DNA from: Streptomyces sp. NBC_00510
Lineage (GTDB): Bacteria > Actinomycetota > Actinomycetes > Streptomycetales > Streptomycetaceae
Reading direction: 5' to 3'
Assembly: GCA_036013505.1 (NCBI GenBank)
Contig: CP107851.1
Location: 744,001-808,000 of the forward strand
DNA: 64,000 bases
Of this stretch, positions 45,342 to 54,420 are shown piece by piece. The number at the start of each line of letters is the position of its first letter. Position 1 is the first letter of the stretch. A model generated the notes under the pieces. It did no database searches and was not told the DNA's origin. It saw only the letters and a list, made by a program, of their open reading frames with translations. The translations under genes and the position numbers were made by a program.

Positions 45342-46040
45342 GTGACGACGACCATCACGAGAACCGGCGCCGACGGCTTCGTCGAGGCGTTGCGGGCCCA
45401 CTCGCGGCGGTACCACGACCAACACCCCTTCCACGTCCGGATGAACGCCGGCCGGCTGAGCCATCGGCAGATCCGCGGCTGGGTGGCCAACCGCTTCTAC
45501 TACCAGGAGAACATCCCCCGCAAGGACGCCGCGATCCTTTCCAACTGCCCCGACCTCGACGTCCGCCGCCGCTGGATCCGACGGATCACCGACCACGACG
45601 GCACCGCCGCCGGCGAGGGCGGCATCGAGGCGTGGCTGCGCCTGGGCGAGGCCACCGGGCTGACCCGCGAGGAGGTCTGGGACCACCGGCACCTGGTACC
45701 AGGGGTGCGGTTCTCCGTCGACGCCTACGTGAACTTCGCCCGGACCCGCCCGTGGGTGGAGGCGGTGTCGTCCTCGCTCACGGAACTGTTCGCACCCGAC
45801 CTGATGGCCGCGCGCCTGGCCGCATTCGAGCGCTGGTACCCGTGGATCGACCCCGACGGCCTCGCCTACTTCCGCACCCGCCTGGAGCAGGCTCCCCGCG
45901 ACTGCGAGCACGCCCTCCAGGTGGTCACGTCGCACTGCCTCTCCGCCGAGTCTCAGGCGCGCGCCGTCGACGCGCTCTCGTTCAAGTGCGACGTCCTGTG
46001 GAGTCTCATGGACGCCATCGACCAGGCCTACCCGGAGTGA
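45342..46040 (+). CDS. pqqC: PqqC, pyrroloquinoline-quinone synthase
   Basis: A 232-residue PqqC/TenA-fold oxidase that performs the final ring closure and eight-electron oxidation. Family features are [40 protein letters not shown], and the catalytic His and Arg residues around [19 protein letters not shown] 45342 directly follows pqqB (4-base gap) and pqqD follows by 5 bases, so the genes are co-transcribed. Full length for the family. Confidence 0.95.
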   Translation: MTTTITRTGADGFVEALRAHSRRYHDQHPFHVRMNAGRLSHRQIRGWVANRFYYQENIPRKDAAILSNCPDLDVRRRWIRRITDHDGTAAGEGGIEAWLRLGEATGLTREEVWDHRHLVPGVRFSVDAYVNFARTRPWVEAVSSSLTELFAPDLMAARLAAFERWYPWIDPDGLAYFRTRLEQAPRDCEHALQVVTSHCLSAESQARAVDALSFKCDVLWSLMDAIDQAYPE

Positions 46041-46045
46041 CCGCC

Positions 46046-46375
46046 ATGGACCCGACCCCTCCCGGAGCGACCCGGAGCAGGACCAGGACCGGGCCCGGCG
46101 TCGAGGTGTGCGGCTCGGACCGGCCCCGGTTGGCGCGTCATGTCCGGCTCAGCTTCTGCCGGACCAGGCAGCGTCAGGTACTGCTGCACCCCGAGACGGT
46201 GGTGGTCCTGAACGGCAGCGGCGCGGCGATCCTCGAGCTGTGCGACGGGCGGCACACCGTGGCCGAGATCGTGACCGAGCTGGGCGCCCGCTACCAGACC
46301 GTCCCGGGGGACGAGGTGCGGCGGTTCCTGACCCGGCTCGTCGCCCGGCGCTGGATGGAGCTCACCGATGGATAG
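46046..46375 (+). CDS. pqqD: PqqD, peptide chaperone
   Basis: A 109-residue RiPP-recognition protein. After a basic, disordered N-terminal extension of about 25 residues it shows RLARHVRLSFCRTRQRQVLLHPETVVVLNGSGAAILELCDGRHTVAEIV, the PqqD fold. It binds PqqA and presents it to PqqE; its last 8 bases overlap the pqqE start, which supports equal production of the two. Confidence 0.93.
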   Translation: MDPTPPGATRSRTRTGPGVEVCGSDRPRLARHVRLSFCRTRQRQVLLHPETVVVLNGSGAAILELCDGRHTVAEIVTELGARYQTVPGDEVRRFLTRLVARRWMELTDG

Positions 46376-47486
46376 CCCGTTCGGGTTGCTCGCCGAACTC
46401 ACCTACCGCTGCCCGCTGGCCTGCCCTTACTGCTCCAACCCGCTGAACATGGCCGGTTACCAGGACGAGCTGGCCACGGACGAGTGGCGGCGGGTGCTGG
46501 CCGAGGCGGGCGACCTGGGGGTTCTGCAGTGCCACCTGTCCGGCGGGGAACCTCTGCTGCGGCGCGACCTGGTGGAGATCACGGCGGCCGCCCATCACCT
46601 GGGCCTCTACACCAACCTCGTGACCAGCGCCCTCGGGCTCTCGCGTCCGAGGGCCGAGCAACTGCGGGCCGCCGGCCTGGACCACGTGCAGATCAGCATC
46701 CAGGCCGCCGAAGCGGCCGCGTCCGACCGGATCGCCGGCATCCCGTCCTTCCGGCGCAAGCTCGAGGCGATGCACGTGGTCAAGGAGCTGGGCTGGCCCC
46801 TGACCATGAACGTGGTGCTGCACCGGCACAACATCGACCGTGTCGCCGACGTGCTCGACCTGGCCGAGGAGGTGGGCGCCGACCGGCTGGAGCTGGCCAA
46901 CACCCAGTACTACGGCTGGGCCTGGCGGAACCGTGCCGCGCTGCTGCCCAGCCGGGCCCAGCTCGAGGCGGCCGAAGTCGTCGTGCGGGCCGCCCGTGAG
47001 CGGTTGCGGGACCGCATGGACGTCATCTACGTCATCTCCGACTACTACAGCCGCTACCCCAAGCCCTGCATGGGCGGCTGGGCGTCCCGGCAGCTGACCG
47101 TGACGCCGAACGGCGACGTCCTGCCCTGCCCGGCCGCCCAGACCCTGCCATTGCCGAGGACCGGCGTGCGGGAGCACTCGCTGGCGTGGATCTGGGCCGA
47201 GTCCCCGGTGATGACCGCGTTCCGGGGGACCGACTGGATGCCCGAGCCCTGCCGGAGCTGCTTCCGCCGGGAGGTGGACTTCGGCGGGTGCCGTTGCCAG
47301 GCGTTCCTGCTCACCGGCGATGCGGCCCGCACCGACCCGGTCTGCCACCTGTCGCCCGACCACCATCTGGTCACCCGGGCGGTGGCGGCCGCCAACGCCG
47401 GCTCGCGGTCCGGCGATCCACCGCTGGTCCCCCGACCGCACCGGGTTCGCCGGCCGGACCGCATCCCGGGCGGAGCGGGCGGCTAG
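46368..47486 (+). CDS. pqqE: PqqE, radical SAM PqqA cross-linking enzyme
   Basis: A 372-residue radical SAM enzyme. The CxxxCxxC cluster motif is Cys15, Cys19 and Cys22 (YRCPLACPYC). HLSGGEPLLR follows as the SAM-binding region, and the C-terminal SPASM part holds further cysteines (GDVLPCPAAQT, CRSCFRREVDFGGCRCQAF). It joins the Glu and Tyr of PqqA by a C-C bond. The ATG overlaps pqqD by 8 bases. The end overlaps the convergent MntP-like gene by 4 bases. Confidence 0.95.
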   Translation: MDSPFGLLAELTYRCPLACPYCSNPLNMAGYQDELATDEWRRVLAEAGDLGVLQCHLSGGEPLLRRDLVEITAAAHHLGLYTNLVTSALGLSRPRAEQLRAAGLDHVQISIQAAEAAASDRIAGIPSFRRKLEAMHVVKELGWPLTMNVVLHRHNIDRVADVLDLAEEVGADRLELANTQYYGWAWRNRAALLPSRAQLEAAEVVVRAARERLRDRMDVIYVISDYYSRYPKPCMGGWASRQLTVTPNGDVLPCPAAQTLPLPRTGVREHSLAWIWAESPVMTAFRGTDWMPEPCRSCFRREVDFGGCRCQAFLLTGDAARTDPVCHLSPDHHLVTRAVAAANAGSRSGDPPLVPRPHRVRRPDRIPGGAGG

Positions 47487-48022
47487 CCGCCGAACCACAA
47501 CGGCAGCGCGGCAGCGGCGATGATCAAGGTGACCCCGCTCAGCAGGTCCGAACGGATCCGGATGAGACGCGCCGCGGCCCGCCCCAACTGCAGCCCGACC
47601 AGCGACATCACCGCCGTCATGATTCCGAAGACGGCGGCCGAAAACCACGGCGAGAGCCCGAGAATCCCCAGGCTCGCCCCGGCGAACAGGTTGTCCAGGC
47701 TCAGCGTCAGCGGGATGCCGAACAGCGCCCACGGATGGTCCAACTCGTTCGGCTCGGGGTTCCGAAGGGCCGAGATGACGAGGTAGAGACCGTACCCACC
47801 CAGAGCGGCCGCACCCACCAAGTCGGCGACGTCCCCGACGGATTCCCCGATCTGGCGACCGATCAACAGCCCGACCAGGGGCATGACCGCGTCCCACAGT
47901 CCGAAGGTCAGCGCGACCTGGACCGCGCGCTTCAGACCGAACGGGACGGTGCCGAGCGCGATCGACACTCGGAAATTGTCGAGACTGAGTACGAAACCCA
48001 GGACCAGTATTTCCCAGATCAT
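47483..48022 (-). CDS. MntP-like membrane metal exporter
   Basis: A 179-residue protein with six hydrophobic segments. It has the two internal repeats of the MntP family: LVLGFVLSLDNFRVSIALGTVPFG and PLTLSLDNLFAGASLGILG, each with the conserved Asp in the membrane. MntP exports Mn2+. The sequences around Asp (LDNFRVS, LDNLFAG) differ from E. coli MntP (MDAFAVS-type), so the metal may differ. It is convergent with pqqE and overlaps it by 4 bases. ATG 48022 starts directly at the first helix. Confidence 0.8.
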   Translation of the reverse strand: MIWEILVLGFVLSLDNFRVSIALGTVPFGLKRAVQVALTFGLWDAVMPLVGLLIGRQIGESVGDVADLVGAAALGGYGLYLVISALRNPEPNELDHPWALFGIPLTLSLDNLFAGASLGILGLSPWFSAAVFGIMTAVMSLVGLQLGRAAARLIRIRSDLLSGVTLIIAAAALPLWFGG

Positions 48023-48299
48023 GGCGTTGTCGCTGCCCGATGACGACTGACGACGGCGGGGCCGAATCCGCCGCGTGGAGTGACCGCCGGATGGGAAACG
48101 ATATCCCGGACATTCCGCGGAACAAATCCGCGAAGCGGACTTCTGGAACGCTGTCAACACTACTCGCCGCATCGCGCGGGGCCAATTGATCCGCGGAATT
48201 GCCCTGCCGCAGCACCCCCTCCCCCGGCGCGCCTCCGGCCGTACGGCAAACCCGAGGCGCGTGGGGAGGGTGGTACTGGGCGGACCGGATGTCGACGGT

Positions 48300-50831
48300 T
48301 CAGACCAGCTTCGCCCGGAAGATCTGCTGCGTCTCGTCGCGCTGTGTACGTGTCGCGCCGCGGTCGCTGGTGAACACCACGACGCCACGGTGCAGGGCGG
48401 GCCAGGTGCTGTTGCCCTGATGGCTCACCTGGGTGGCGCCGGACCAGCCCTTCTCGCGGTCGAGGGTGGCGGTGAAGACCTTCCAGCGCCAGTCGGTCGA
48501 GCGGGAGTCGTACCAGACCGCGCGGACCGTGCCGTCAGGGTCCACGCCGAGCTTGGCCCGCTGGCTCATCGCTTCGGTGTCGAGGGCGACGTTCTCGAAC
48601 GCCGTCCAGGTCGTGCCGCCGTCGGTGGACCGGCCGGCCCGGAGCTGGAGGTTGGAGCCGGAGCTCTGGAGCGCACCGCTCTCCCAGATCGCGACGAACG
48701 TTCCGTCCCGGTCCACGGTCAGGCCCGGGTGCCTGTCCGAGCGGTCACTGACCCTGCTGACCTGGACCGGAGCGCTCCAGCCGCGGCCCGGCGCCCTGCG
48801 TACCGACGCCAGGACCTGCCAGTTGTCCGGGTCCGTACCGCCGGCGGCCGGCTGGCCCGCGGGCGGGGTGTGACCGGTCCACAACGGGTCCGGGTCGTAG
48901 CGGTCGTCCTGCCAGCTGATCACGGCGTGCTTGCCGTCGTGGACGGCGACGACCGGGAACAGCGAGGCGGGGTAGCGCGGCGAGCGCGCATCGCCGGGCA
49001 CGCCCGGACTGGTCGCCTTGCCCGCCGCGGAGATGTTCACCGCGGCCTTGTCGAGGCCGACGATCTGCGCGTACACGTCGAACGCGCCTTCGCCGTTGTC
49101 GGACCAGGCGACCAGCGGATGCTTGTCGTCGACCAGTGCCAGTGCCGGGTGGACGGCACGCCCCTTGCCCTTGCTGATCTTGGTCGGGGCCTTGAAGGAG
49201 CCGCCGCCGTCGGCGCTGTGCGCCAGGAGGATCGCCGGACGGTGCGGCTGCTCCTTGCCCTGCTCGTCCTGCCAGGCCACCCACACGTCATGGGATGTCG
49301 CGACGATCCGCGGGAACCGCGCGGTCGCCGAACGGCCGGACAGGGTGACGGACTCGGTGATCCTGCCCTTGCCGTTGAGCCGGCGGTAGACCACCTTGCT
49401 CGCCTGGTTCTCGTGCACCTCCGCCACGACGTGCGTGACGTCGCCCACGACCGCGACATCGGAGAAGCCGGTGAACGCGCCCGGGTCGCCGGTGACGAAC
49501 GCCGCCTTGTCGTCGGCGGTGTCGGCGGCCGGCAGCGCGATCTCGGGCCGGGGGTCGGCCGGAGCACCGACGGAGACGAAGACGGGCGAGGTGGCACCGC
49601 GGAGCTGGTCGGGCAGGTTCGGGTCGGCGTCGGAACCGGAGGTGCTGCCGGGGGACCGGGCCTCGGCCCGGTACCAGCCGTGGTCGGTGCCCTTCAGCAC
49701 GAGCGGCAGCTCGTAGCTCTCGTTGGCCCGCTGCGGCCGGTAGCTCGCGATGGGGCCCGCCGAACGACCGGGAGCCGCGTAGACGTGGACGGTGGTCCCC
49801 TTGCCGCCCCTGACGTTCACACGCAGCGTGGCCTTCTTGGGCAGCTTGCGGTCGGCCACGACCACCTCGTCGCCGCCGATCGCCTCGAACACGCCGTCAC
49901 CGTCGACGTCGGCCTCGATGGTCAGGAAGGGCCCCGCGGTGTTCTGCGCGACCGTCGTACGGCCGCTGCGGAACCCGTCGAGGATGCCCAGGACCGAACG
50001 CTTCGCCGCGAAGACGTGGGTGGTGGGCGTCCCGGGGGCGTCGATGTCCCACAGCTCGCGGAAATGGCAGTCGCTCGCCGCCGCCACCCCGAAGCGGAAA
50101 CCCGCGTTCCAGCGGTTCTCCGCGTACTCGACCTGCTCGTCCGGCCCGGTGGACACGTTGAGCACCTCGACGAGGTCCGCGCCCTGGACGCTGGCGTTGG
50201 CGTTCGGGCCTGTCGCCGGCGTGTACTCACCGTCGTCGGGGTGCGCCTGCGACCACACCGCCCCTTGCGCGTGCACGTCCCAGACCGACTGCTGTACGTG
50301 GCGGAAGGCCGCGGAACCGGACGGGTTGGCGCCGTCCACGATCACGTCCACGTTGCCCAGCACGATGGCGTGGGGCGAGCCGTTCGCCTCCTCACCCGGG
50401 AGCAACAGCAGTTTGGACGACTTCCACTGGGGGTCCCAGACCTGGTCGTACGTCCGGTGGTCGGTCAGGGGCATGAAGTCGAGGCCGGCCTTCTCGCCCT
50501 GGGCGATCTGGTCGCCGACGGGAAGGTTCCCGGGCAGGGTCTGGTGCGAGGTCTGCCGGGGCCCGCTGCCGTCCGACGAGTGGTCGTCGTGGACGTGGGT
50601 GTCACCCGCGAGCCACTTGCCCCTGGGTGCCTTGGCCCGGTTGAGCACGGAGCTCCCGCCCACCGCCTTGACCTTGCCGTTCGGCTCGAGGGCGGATCCG
50701 GTGACCGCCTCGGCGGTGCCCGCACCGACGCCGACCGCCGCGACGGCGGTACCCGCTATGACCACGAACCTTCGGCGGGTAAGGCCCTCGGGCCCACGGT
50801 CCGGCCCGGTGGACCCTCTTGTCGTCTCCAT
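48300..50831 (-). CDS. Tat-exported CehA/McbA-type PHP metallohydrolase with propeller repeats
   Basis: An 843-residue protein. The Tat signal LTRRRFVVIAG (about residues 17-27) is followed by a PHP/CehA-type domain (about 65-300) with DTHVHDDHSSDG, PLTDHRTYDQ and ASDCHF as metal-binding motifs. Residues about 440-843 contain repeats resembling BNR/sialidase Asp-boxes (SADGGGSFKAP, STDGGTTWTAFEN) predicted to form a beta-propeller. CehA and McbA hydrolyse carbamates (carbaryl), while others are phosphoesterases. The long propeller suggests binding of a polymeric or surface substrate. ATG 50831 is used, with AAAGGCG about 7 bases upstream. It is monocistronic, preceded by a terminator-rich region. 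Confidence 0.85.
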   Translation of the reverse strand: METTRGSTGPDRGPEGLTRRRFVVIAGTAVAAVGVGAGTAEAVTGSALEPNGKVKAVGGSSVLNRAKAPRGKWLAGDTHVHDDHSSDGSGPRQTSHQTLPGNLPVGDQIAQGEKAGLDFMPLTDHRTYDQVWDPQWKSSKLLLLPGEEANGSPHAIVLGNVDVIVDGANPSGSAAFRHVQQSVWDVHAQGAVWSQAHPDDGEYTPATGPNANASVQGADLVEVLNVSTGPDEQVEYAENRWNAGFRFGVAAASDCHFRELWDIDAPGTPTTHVFAAKRSVLGILDGFRSGRTTVAQNTAGPFLTIEADVDGDGVFEAIGGDEVVVADRKLPKKATLRVNVRGGKGTTVHVYAAPGRSAGPIASYRPQRANESYELPLVLKGTDHGWYRAEARSPGSTSGSDADPNLPDQLRGATSPVFVSVGAPADPRPEIALPAADTADDKAAFVTGDPGAFTGFSDVAVVGDVTHVVAEVHENQASKVVYRRLNGKGRITESVTLSGRSATARFPRIVATSHDVWVAWQDEQGKEQPHRPAILLAHSADGGGSFKAPTKISKGKGRAVHPALALVDDKHPLVAWSDNGEGAFDVYAQIVGLDKAAVNISAAGKATSPGVPGDARSPRYPASLFPVVAVHDGKHAVISWQDDRYDPDPLWTGHTPPAGQPAAGGTDPDNWQVLASVRRAPGRGWSAPVQVSRVSDRSDRHPGLTVDRDGTFVAIWESGALQSSGSNLQLRAGRSTDGGTTWTAFENVALDTEAMSQRAKLGVDPDGTVRAVWYDSRSTDWRWKVFTATLDREKGWSGATQVSHQGNSTWPALHRGVVVFTSDRGATRTQRDETQQIFRAKLV

Positions 50832-51093
50832 GTACTGCGCCTTTCCGTGCACCGTTCCCCTGCGGATCGGTGTGAAGTCCCCGAGACGCTAAAGCGCGCC
50901 TTTTTCTGCGAAATGAACGAGCAGCGAACCATTCGCACCCATTGCGGGTATGTGGCATCACTCGCCGCCCGGACGATTCCCCCGTGCACGCGCTGAAAGG
51001 GACGACCGACCGGCCCGGAGCCATGCGGAAGGGCATCGCGAGGCCGCGGGCGGGTGCGGCCGCCTCCAGGCAGCGCTGATGAACCGGTTTCCA

Positions 51094-51165
51094 GGACCGG
51101 CTGTCACAGTGGCGGGGCAGAGAGCCCAGCCGTCCTCTCTGCCCCGCCACTGTGACAACCGGTCC
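51094..51165. repeat. Long inverted repeat, 31-base arms
   Basis: Arms 51094-51124 and 51135-51165 are complementary except for one mismatch (101 against 158) with a 10-base loop; the inner 23 pairs are perfect. It lies downstream of the phosphatase gene and 260 bases upstream of the metallohydrolase gene. It may be a bidirectional terminator, an attenuator, or a remnant of a repeat element. Confidence 0.85.
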
Positions 51166-51264
51166 GTGTCCCCTGCATGGGTCAAACGCCCCTATGGGTG
51201 TGGCTGCCCTCCGGGTCAAACGGCTCCCCTGGGCGTTCCCCGGAACCTCCGCGAGTCGTACCGG

Positions 51265-51304
51265 GCCGGTGGCCGGCACCCCTGCACCTGTGCAGGCCAC
51301 CGGC
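51265..51304. terminator. Terminator of the phosphatase gene
   Basis: Arms of 10 bases GCCGGTGGCC and GGCCACCGGC with a 20-base loop, 28 bases past the phosphatase stop codon on the minus strand. Confidence 0.7.
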
Positions 51305-51331
51305 CTCCTCCCCCGGCACCCCGGCAGGTGA

Positions 51332-52405
51332 TCAACCGTGCCGCCACTGCTCCGCGTCCTCGCGCCAGGCCTCACCGGCCGACCTGGACAGCACAGCCGC
51401 CCCCGGTTCCTCGACACGGGTCAGGGCGACCATCGCCAGGTCGTCCTCGGGAAGCGCGCCTGAGTGCTCGACGACATCCTCGAGGATCTCCCCCAGCACA
51501 TCCGGCAGGCACACGTGGCCCGGTGTGCCCTCGCGGATCCACCGCCACGTCGTGGCGCGTTCCAGCAGCGGGTAGCACCGCCCGGCGGCGTCGCGGGCCT
51601 CCATGAGCCCGTCGGTGTAGAGCAACAGCGTGTCCCCGGGGCACAGTTCGAAGCGTTCCTCCATGGCTCCGCAGTCCCGCAGACCGTACAGGCCCAAAGG
51701 GGGAGCCGGGCAGCCCGCCACCAGCGCGACGCTCCCCCGGCGGGCCCGTATGGGCGGCGGATGGCCGTGGTTGACCATGCGGGCGAACGGCTCGCCGTCC
51801 CGCACCTCCAGCAGAAGCGCCGTCACGAAACGTTCGTCCTTCTCGCGTGAGAGGTCGTCGCTGTCGGCCAGGTGGAACAGGAAGCTCTCCTCCAGCCGCG
51901 CCGACAGCTCCGCCAGGGTCGCGGCGCGCGGCGCCCACTCCCGGAAGGCACCGAGCACGGCCGCGACGTCCTCGAACGTGGGCAGGCCCTTGCCGCACAC
52001 GTCACCGATGATCAGGCGGGTCGCCTCGCCCGCGCGCGCGACCGCGTACAGGTCACCGCCGACCTGTCCCCGGCCCCCGCAGGGACGGTAGATGGAGGCG
52101 AGCCCCAGCGCGCCGATGCGCCCGGGGAGCGGCCGCAGCAGGACCCGCCGGACGGTGTCGGACACGGCGTGCGCCCGCGCCGCCCGGCAGCGGTAGCGGT
52201 CCTTCACGCGTCCGAGCACCATCGCCGCGGTCCCCGCGGTGATCAGCGGCGCGAGGCCGCACGCGAGGCTCGGGTGGGAGTACAGCGGCAGGATCACACA
52301 TACCGCGCACACCGCGAGGATCCATGCCACGACGCTCGCGACGGCCAGGTACCGCAGCGGTTTACCCTCGTCCCGCCGCTCCTCGAACTGTTCGACGTCG
52401 GTCAT
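51332..52405 (-). CDS. SpoIIE/PP2C-type serine phosphatase, membrane-anchored
   Basis: A 357-residue protein. Two transmembrane helices near the N-terminus (about residues 20-65, AVASVVAWILAVCAVCVILPLY and the following) lead to a SpoIIE-type PPM phosphatase domain (about 105-340). Motifs are GQVGGDLYAVARAGEATRLIIGDVCGKGLP, FVTALLLEV, HPPPIRARRG, LLLYTDGLMEARDAAGR and the terminal PEDDLAMVALTRV, with the metal Asps present. Such proteins oppose anti-sigma factor kinases of the RsbW type, but none is encoded next to it. Start ATG 52405. Confidence 0.92.
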   Translation of the reverse strand: MTDVEQFEERRDEGKPLRYLAVASVVAWILAVCAVCVILPLYSHPSLACGLAPLITAGTAAMVLGRVKDRYRCRAARAHAVSDTVRRVLLRPLPGRIGALGLASIYRPCGGRGQVGGDLYAVARAGEATRLIIGDVCGKGLPTFEDVAAVLGAFREWAPRAATLAELSARLEESFLFHLADSDDLSREKDERFVTALLLEVRDGEPFARMVNHGHPPPIRARRGSVALVAGCPAPPLGLYGLRDCGAMEERFELCPGDTLLLYTDGLMEARDAAGRCYPLLERATTWRWIREGTPGHVCLPDVLGEILEDVVEHSGALPEDDLAMVALTRVEEPGAAVLSRSAGEAWREDAEQWRHG

Positions 52406-52643
52406 CAGCGTCACTCCCTCGCGGTCTTGCGCGGGCCGGGAGCCGACGGATCCGCGAGAACCGCGCATTGGCGTCCCACTCGTGACGGGACAACTCGACC
52501 GTAGGGAGGAGTACGGCCGGGCCCCTTGCCCCGTCGTGCACGGGCCTTTGCCCGTCCGTGCAGTGCCCGGCACCGTGGCACCTGTACCGCTTGGGTACCG
52601 CCGGACCGCGGCAGCACTGGTGACGGTGTTCAGAGGCGGTGGG

Positions 52644-53522
52644 TCACGCCCGGCGGGCGGCCCAGACCGTGCGCTCGGTGCGGACGCCCACGTCGGTGCG
52701 GCGCGGGATGCCGTCGGGGCCTTCTGCGTCGAGCAGCCGGTCGAGGGCGGTGAGGTCGTCCGCCGTCAGGGCGGAGGCGACGGTGGTGCGCATGCGGCGC
52801 AGGCTGCTGAGTGCGTAGCGGCGGACGGTGTCGGTGGGGGGCGGGGCGACGTCGATGGTCAGGGTCCGTTCGCCCTCGATGGTGAAGCCGGCCTTCGTCA
52901 GCTTGGTCCCCCAGTCGGCGCCGCGGTGGGGGATGTGCTCGGCGTGGTGGTGGTCGAGTGCGGCATGGCAGCGCTCCTCCAGGCCCGGGGCGTCCTGCGG
53001 GGCGTCCCCGGGCAGGAAGCGGGGGAAGCCGGCCAGCTCGACGACGGCGAACAGTCCGCCCGGGGCGAGCAGGTCGTGGACCTGGCGCAGGGTCTGGTCG
53101 GGCTCGGTCATGTGGTGCAGGGAGGCCGAGGCCCACACCAGTTCCGGGGTGCCGAGGTCGGGCCAGGCCGCCGCGTCGAGGTCGGCCTCGACCAGGCGCA
53201 CGCGGTCGACCACTCCGGCTGCGGCTGCCTTCGCCTGCAGGCGGCGCAGGTGCGGGGCCGAGGAGTCGACGGCCGTCACCTGTGCCGCGGGGAAGCGCCG
53301 AAGGAGGGCGAGGGTTCCCGCTCCCGTCCCGCAGCCCAGGTCCACGATGCGGCGGGGGCTGTTCTCGACGGGCAGCCAGGCCGTGATGGACGCGTTGTGT
53401 TCGGCGAGCACTGCCGCGTCCAGGTCGAGGATCTCCGCCTGAACGGCAGTGTCGTGATCGTGATCGTGCTCGTGGACGTGGGGCGCGGCATGGTCCGCTG
53501 CGTGCGGGCGGGGGTGATTCAT
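52644..53522 (-). CDS. SAM-dependent methyltransferase with His-rich N-terminus
   Basis: A 292-residue class I methyltransferase: VDLGCGTGAGTLALLRRFP (SAM glycine motif), VTAVDSSAPHLRR, and WASASLHHMTEPDQTL. The first 24 residues are extremely rich in His and Asp (HPRPHAADHAAPHVHEHDHDHD), a metal-binding tail unlike most of the family. It could hold Zn, Ni or Co or be an assembly tag. The substrate is unknown. ATG 53522. The XRE-cupin gene lies directly upstream on the same strand (93-base gap), so the two may be co-transcribed. Confidence 0.88.
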   Translation of the reverse strand: MNHPRPHAADHAAPHVHEHDHDHDTAVQAEILDLDAAVLAEHNASITAWLPVENSPRRIVDLGCGTGAGTLALLRRFPAAQVTAVDSSAPHLRRLQAKAAAAGVVDRVRLVEADLDAAAWPDLGTPELVWASASLHHMTEPDQTLRQVHDLLAPGGLFAVVELAGFPRFLPGDAPQDAPGLEERCHAALDHHHAEHIPHRGADWGTKLTKAGFTIEGERTLTIDVAPPPTDTVRRYALSSLRRMRTTVASALTADDLTALDRLLDAEGPDGIPRRTDVGVRTERTVWAARRA

Positions 53523-53615
53523 GGCGCCCACGCTAAGCGGGCCGTCCGCGGGCGGCCCGGCGGCTTCCGGAATGCGCAAGGCGATGCCCTGCCGCGCTGC
53601 GGCAGGCGCAAACCG

Positions 53616-54200
53616 TCACGGTGACGCCTTCCCCGTCGCCTCGCCGCGCTGGTGGCCGCGGCGGGCGTCGCGGTCGAAGATGCCCAGGATCTCGCAGGGC
53701 CCGCCCTCGGCGCCGATGGCGTGCGGGAGCATCGTGGGGAACTCCGCCGCCTGGTTGGTCTCGATCCGCAGGCGCCGGTTGCCCAGGAGCAGGACCGCGG
53801 TGCCGGACAGGACGACGAGCCATTCACGGCCGGGGTGGGCGCGCATGCCCGAGGGATGGTCGGGCGGCGGGTTCGTCATGCGCTGCCGGATGACGGTCAT
53901 GCCGGGTTCCGCCTTGATCGGCCAGCGCATCTGCCCGCGCGCCCGGTCGATCGTCGGGTGGGAGACGACGTCGTCCGACGCGGTCTCCACCAGCTGGTCC
54001 AGGGAGGTGTCCAGGGCGCGGGCAAGGGTGACGAGCTGGTCCAGTGCCAGGCGCCGCTGCCCGTTCTCGATGCGGGAGAGCGTGGACTGACTGACGTTGG
54101 CGCGCGCGGCCAGGTCCTCCAGGGACCAGCCCTGGGCCACGCGCAGGGCGCGGATGCGCTTGCGCACCAGTCTGTCCAGATCACCATCGTCTTGCGTCAT
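53616..54200 (-). CDS. XRE-family regulator with cupin domain
   Basis: A 194-residue regulator with a helix-turn-helix (about residues 8-65, VRKRIRALRVAQGWSLEDLAARANVSQSTLSRIENGQRRL) and a C-terminal cupin_2 barrel (about 95-180, HPGREWLVVLSGTAVLLLGNRRLRI). This family controls neighbouring metabolic genes in response to a small ligand. Its closest neighbour is the methyltransferase gene transcribed in the same direction. ATG 54200. Confidence 0.93.
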   Translation of the reverse strand: MTQDDGDLDRLVRKRIRALRVAQGWSLEDLAARANVSQSTLSRIENGQRRLALDQLVTLARALDTSLDQLVETASDDVVSHPTIDRARGQMRWPIKAEPGMTVIRQRMTNPPPDHPSGMRAHPGREWLVVLSGTAVLLLGNRRLRIETNQAAEFPTMLPHAIGAEGGPCEILGIFDRDARRGHQRGEATGKASP

Positions 54201-54420
54201 GAGCAAGAGTCTATGCGTGTGCAGCAAGGCGTGCCGAGCGTCGTCACCGTTCGGCCCCGCCCAGGGCCGGGGCCGCGAGGATGTCCGCCGACACGGCGGC
54301 ACGGACGCGGCGGCCGCAAGAGGGCGCGGCCGCCGCGGCCGGGGCATCGTCGTGGTCGCGATGCGAGAGCCGCGTGAGCCCTTCACCGTCCCCGTCGGCC
54401 GACGCCCGTCCTCGCGTCGG

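Larger units (their letters stand above)
50832..51331. other. Intergenic region holding two strong hairpins
   Basis: No gene supported. It contains the promoter of the metallohydrolase gene, the long inverted repeat 51094-51165 and a terminator 51265-51304 for the SpoIIE-type phosphatase gene. A TATA-poor leader precedes 50831. Confidence 0.6.

Noticed and set aside
48186..50996. A 936-codon frame opposite the metallohydrolase gene
   Set aside because: It is a long open frame on the antisense strand caused by GC-biased codons. The translation is low-complexity (Arg, Gly, Val) and has no domain, while the opposite strand encodes clear Tat and PHP motifs.
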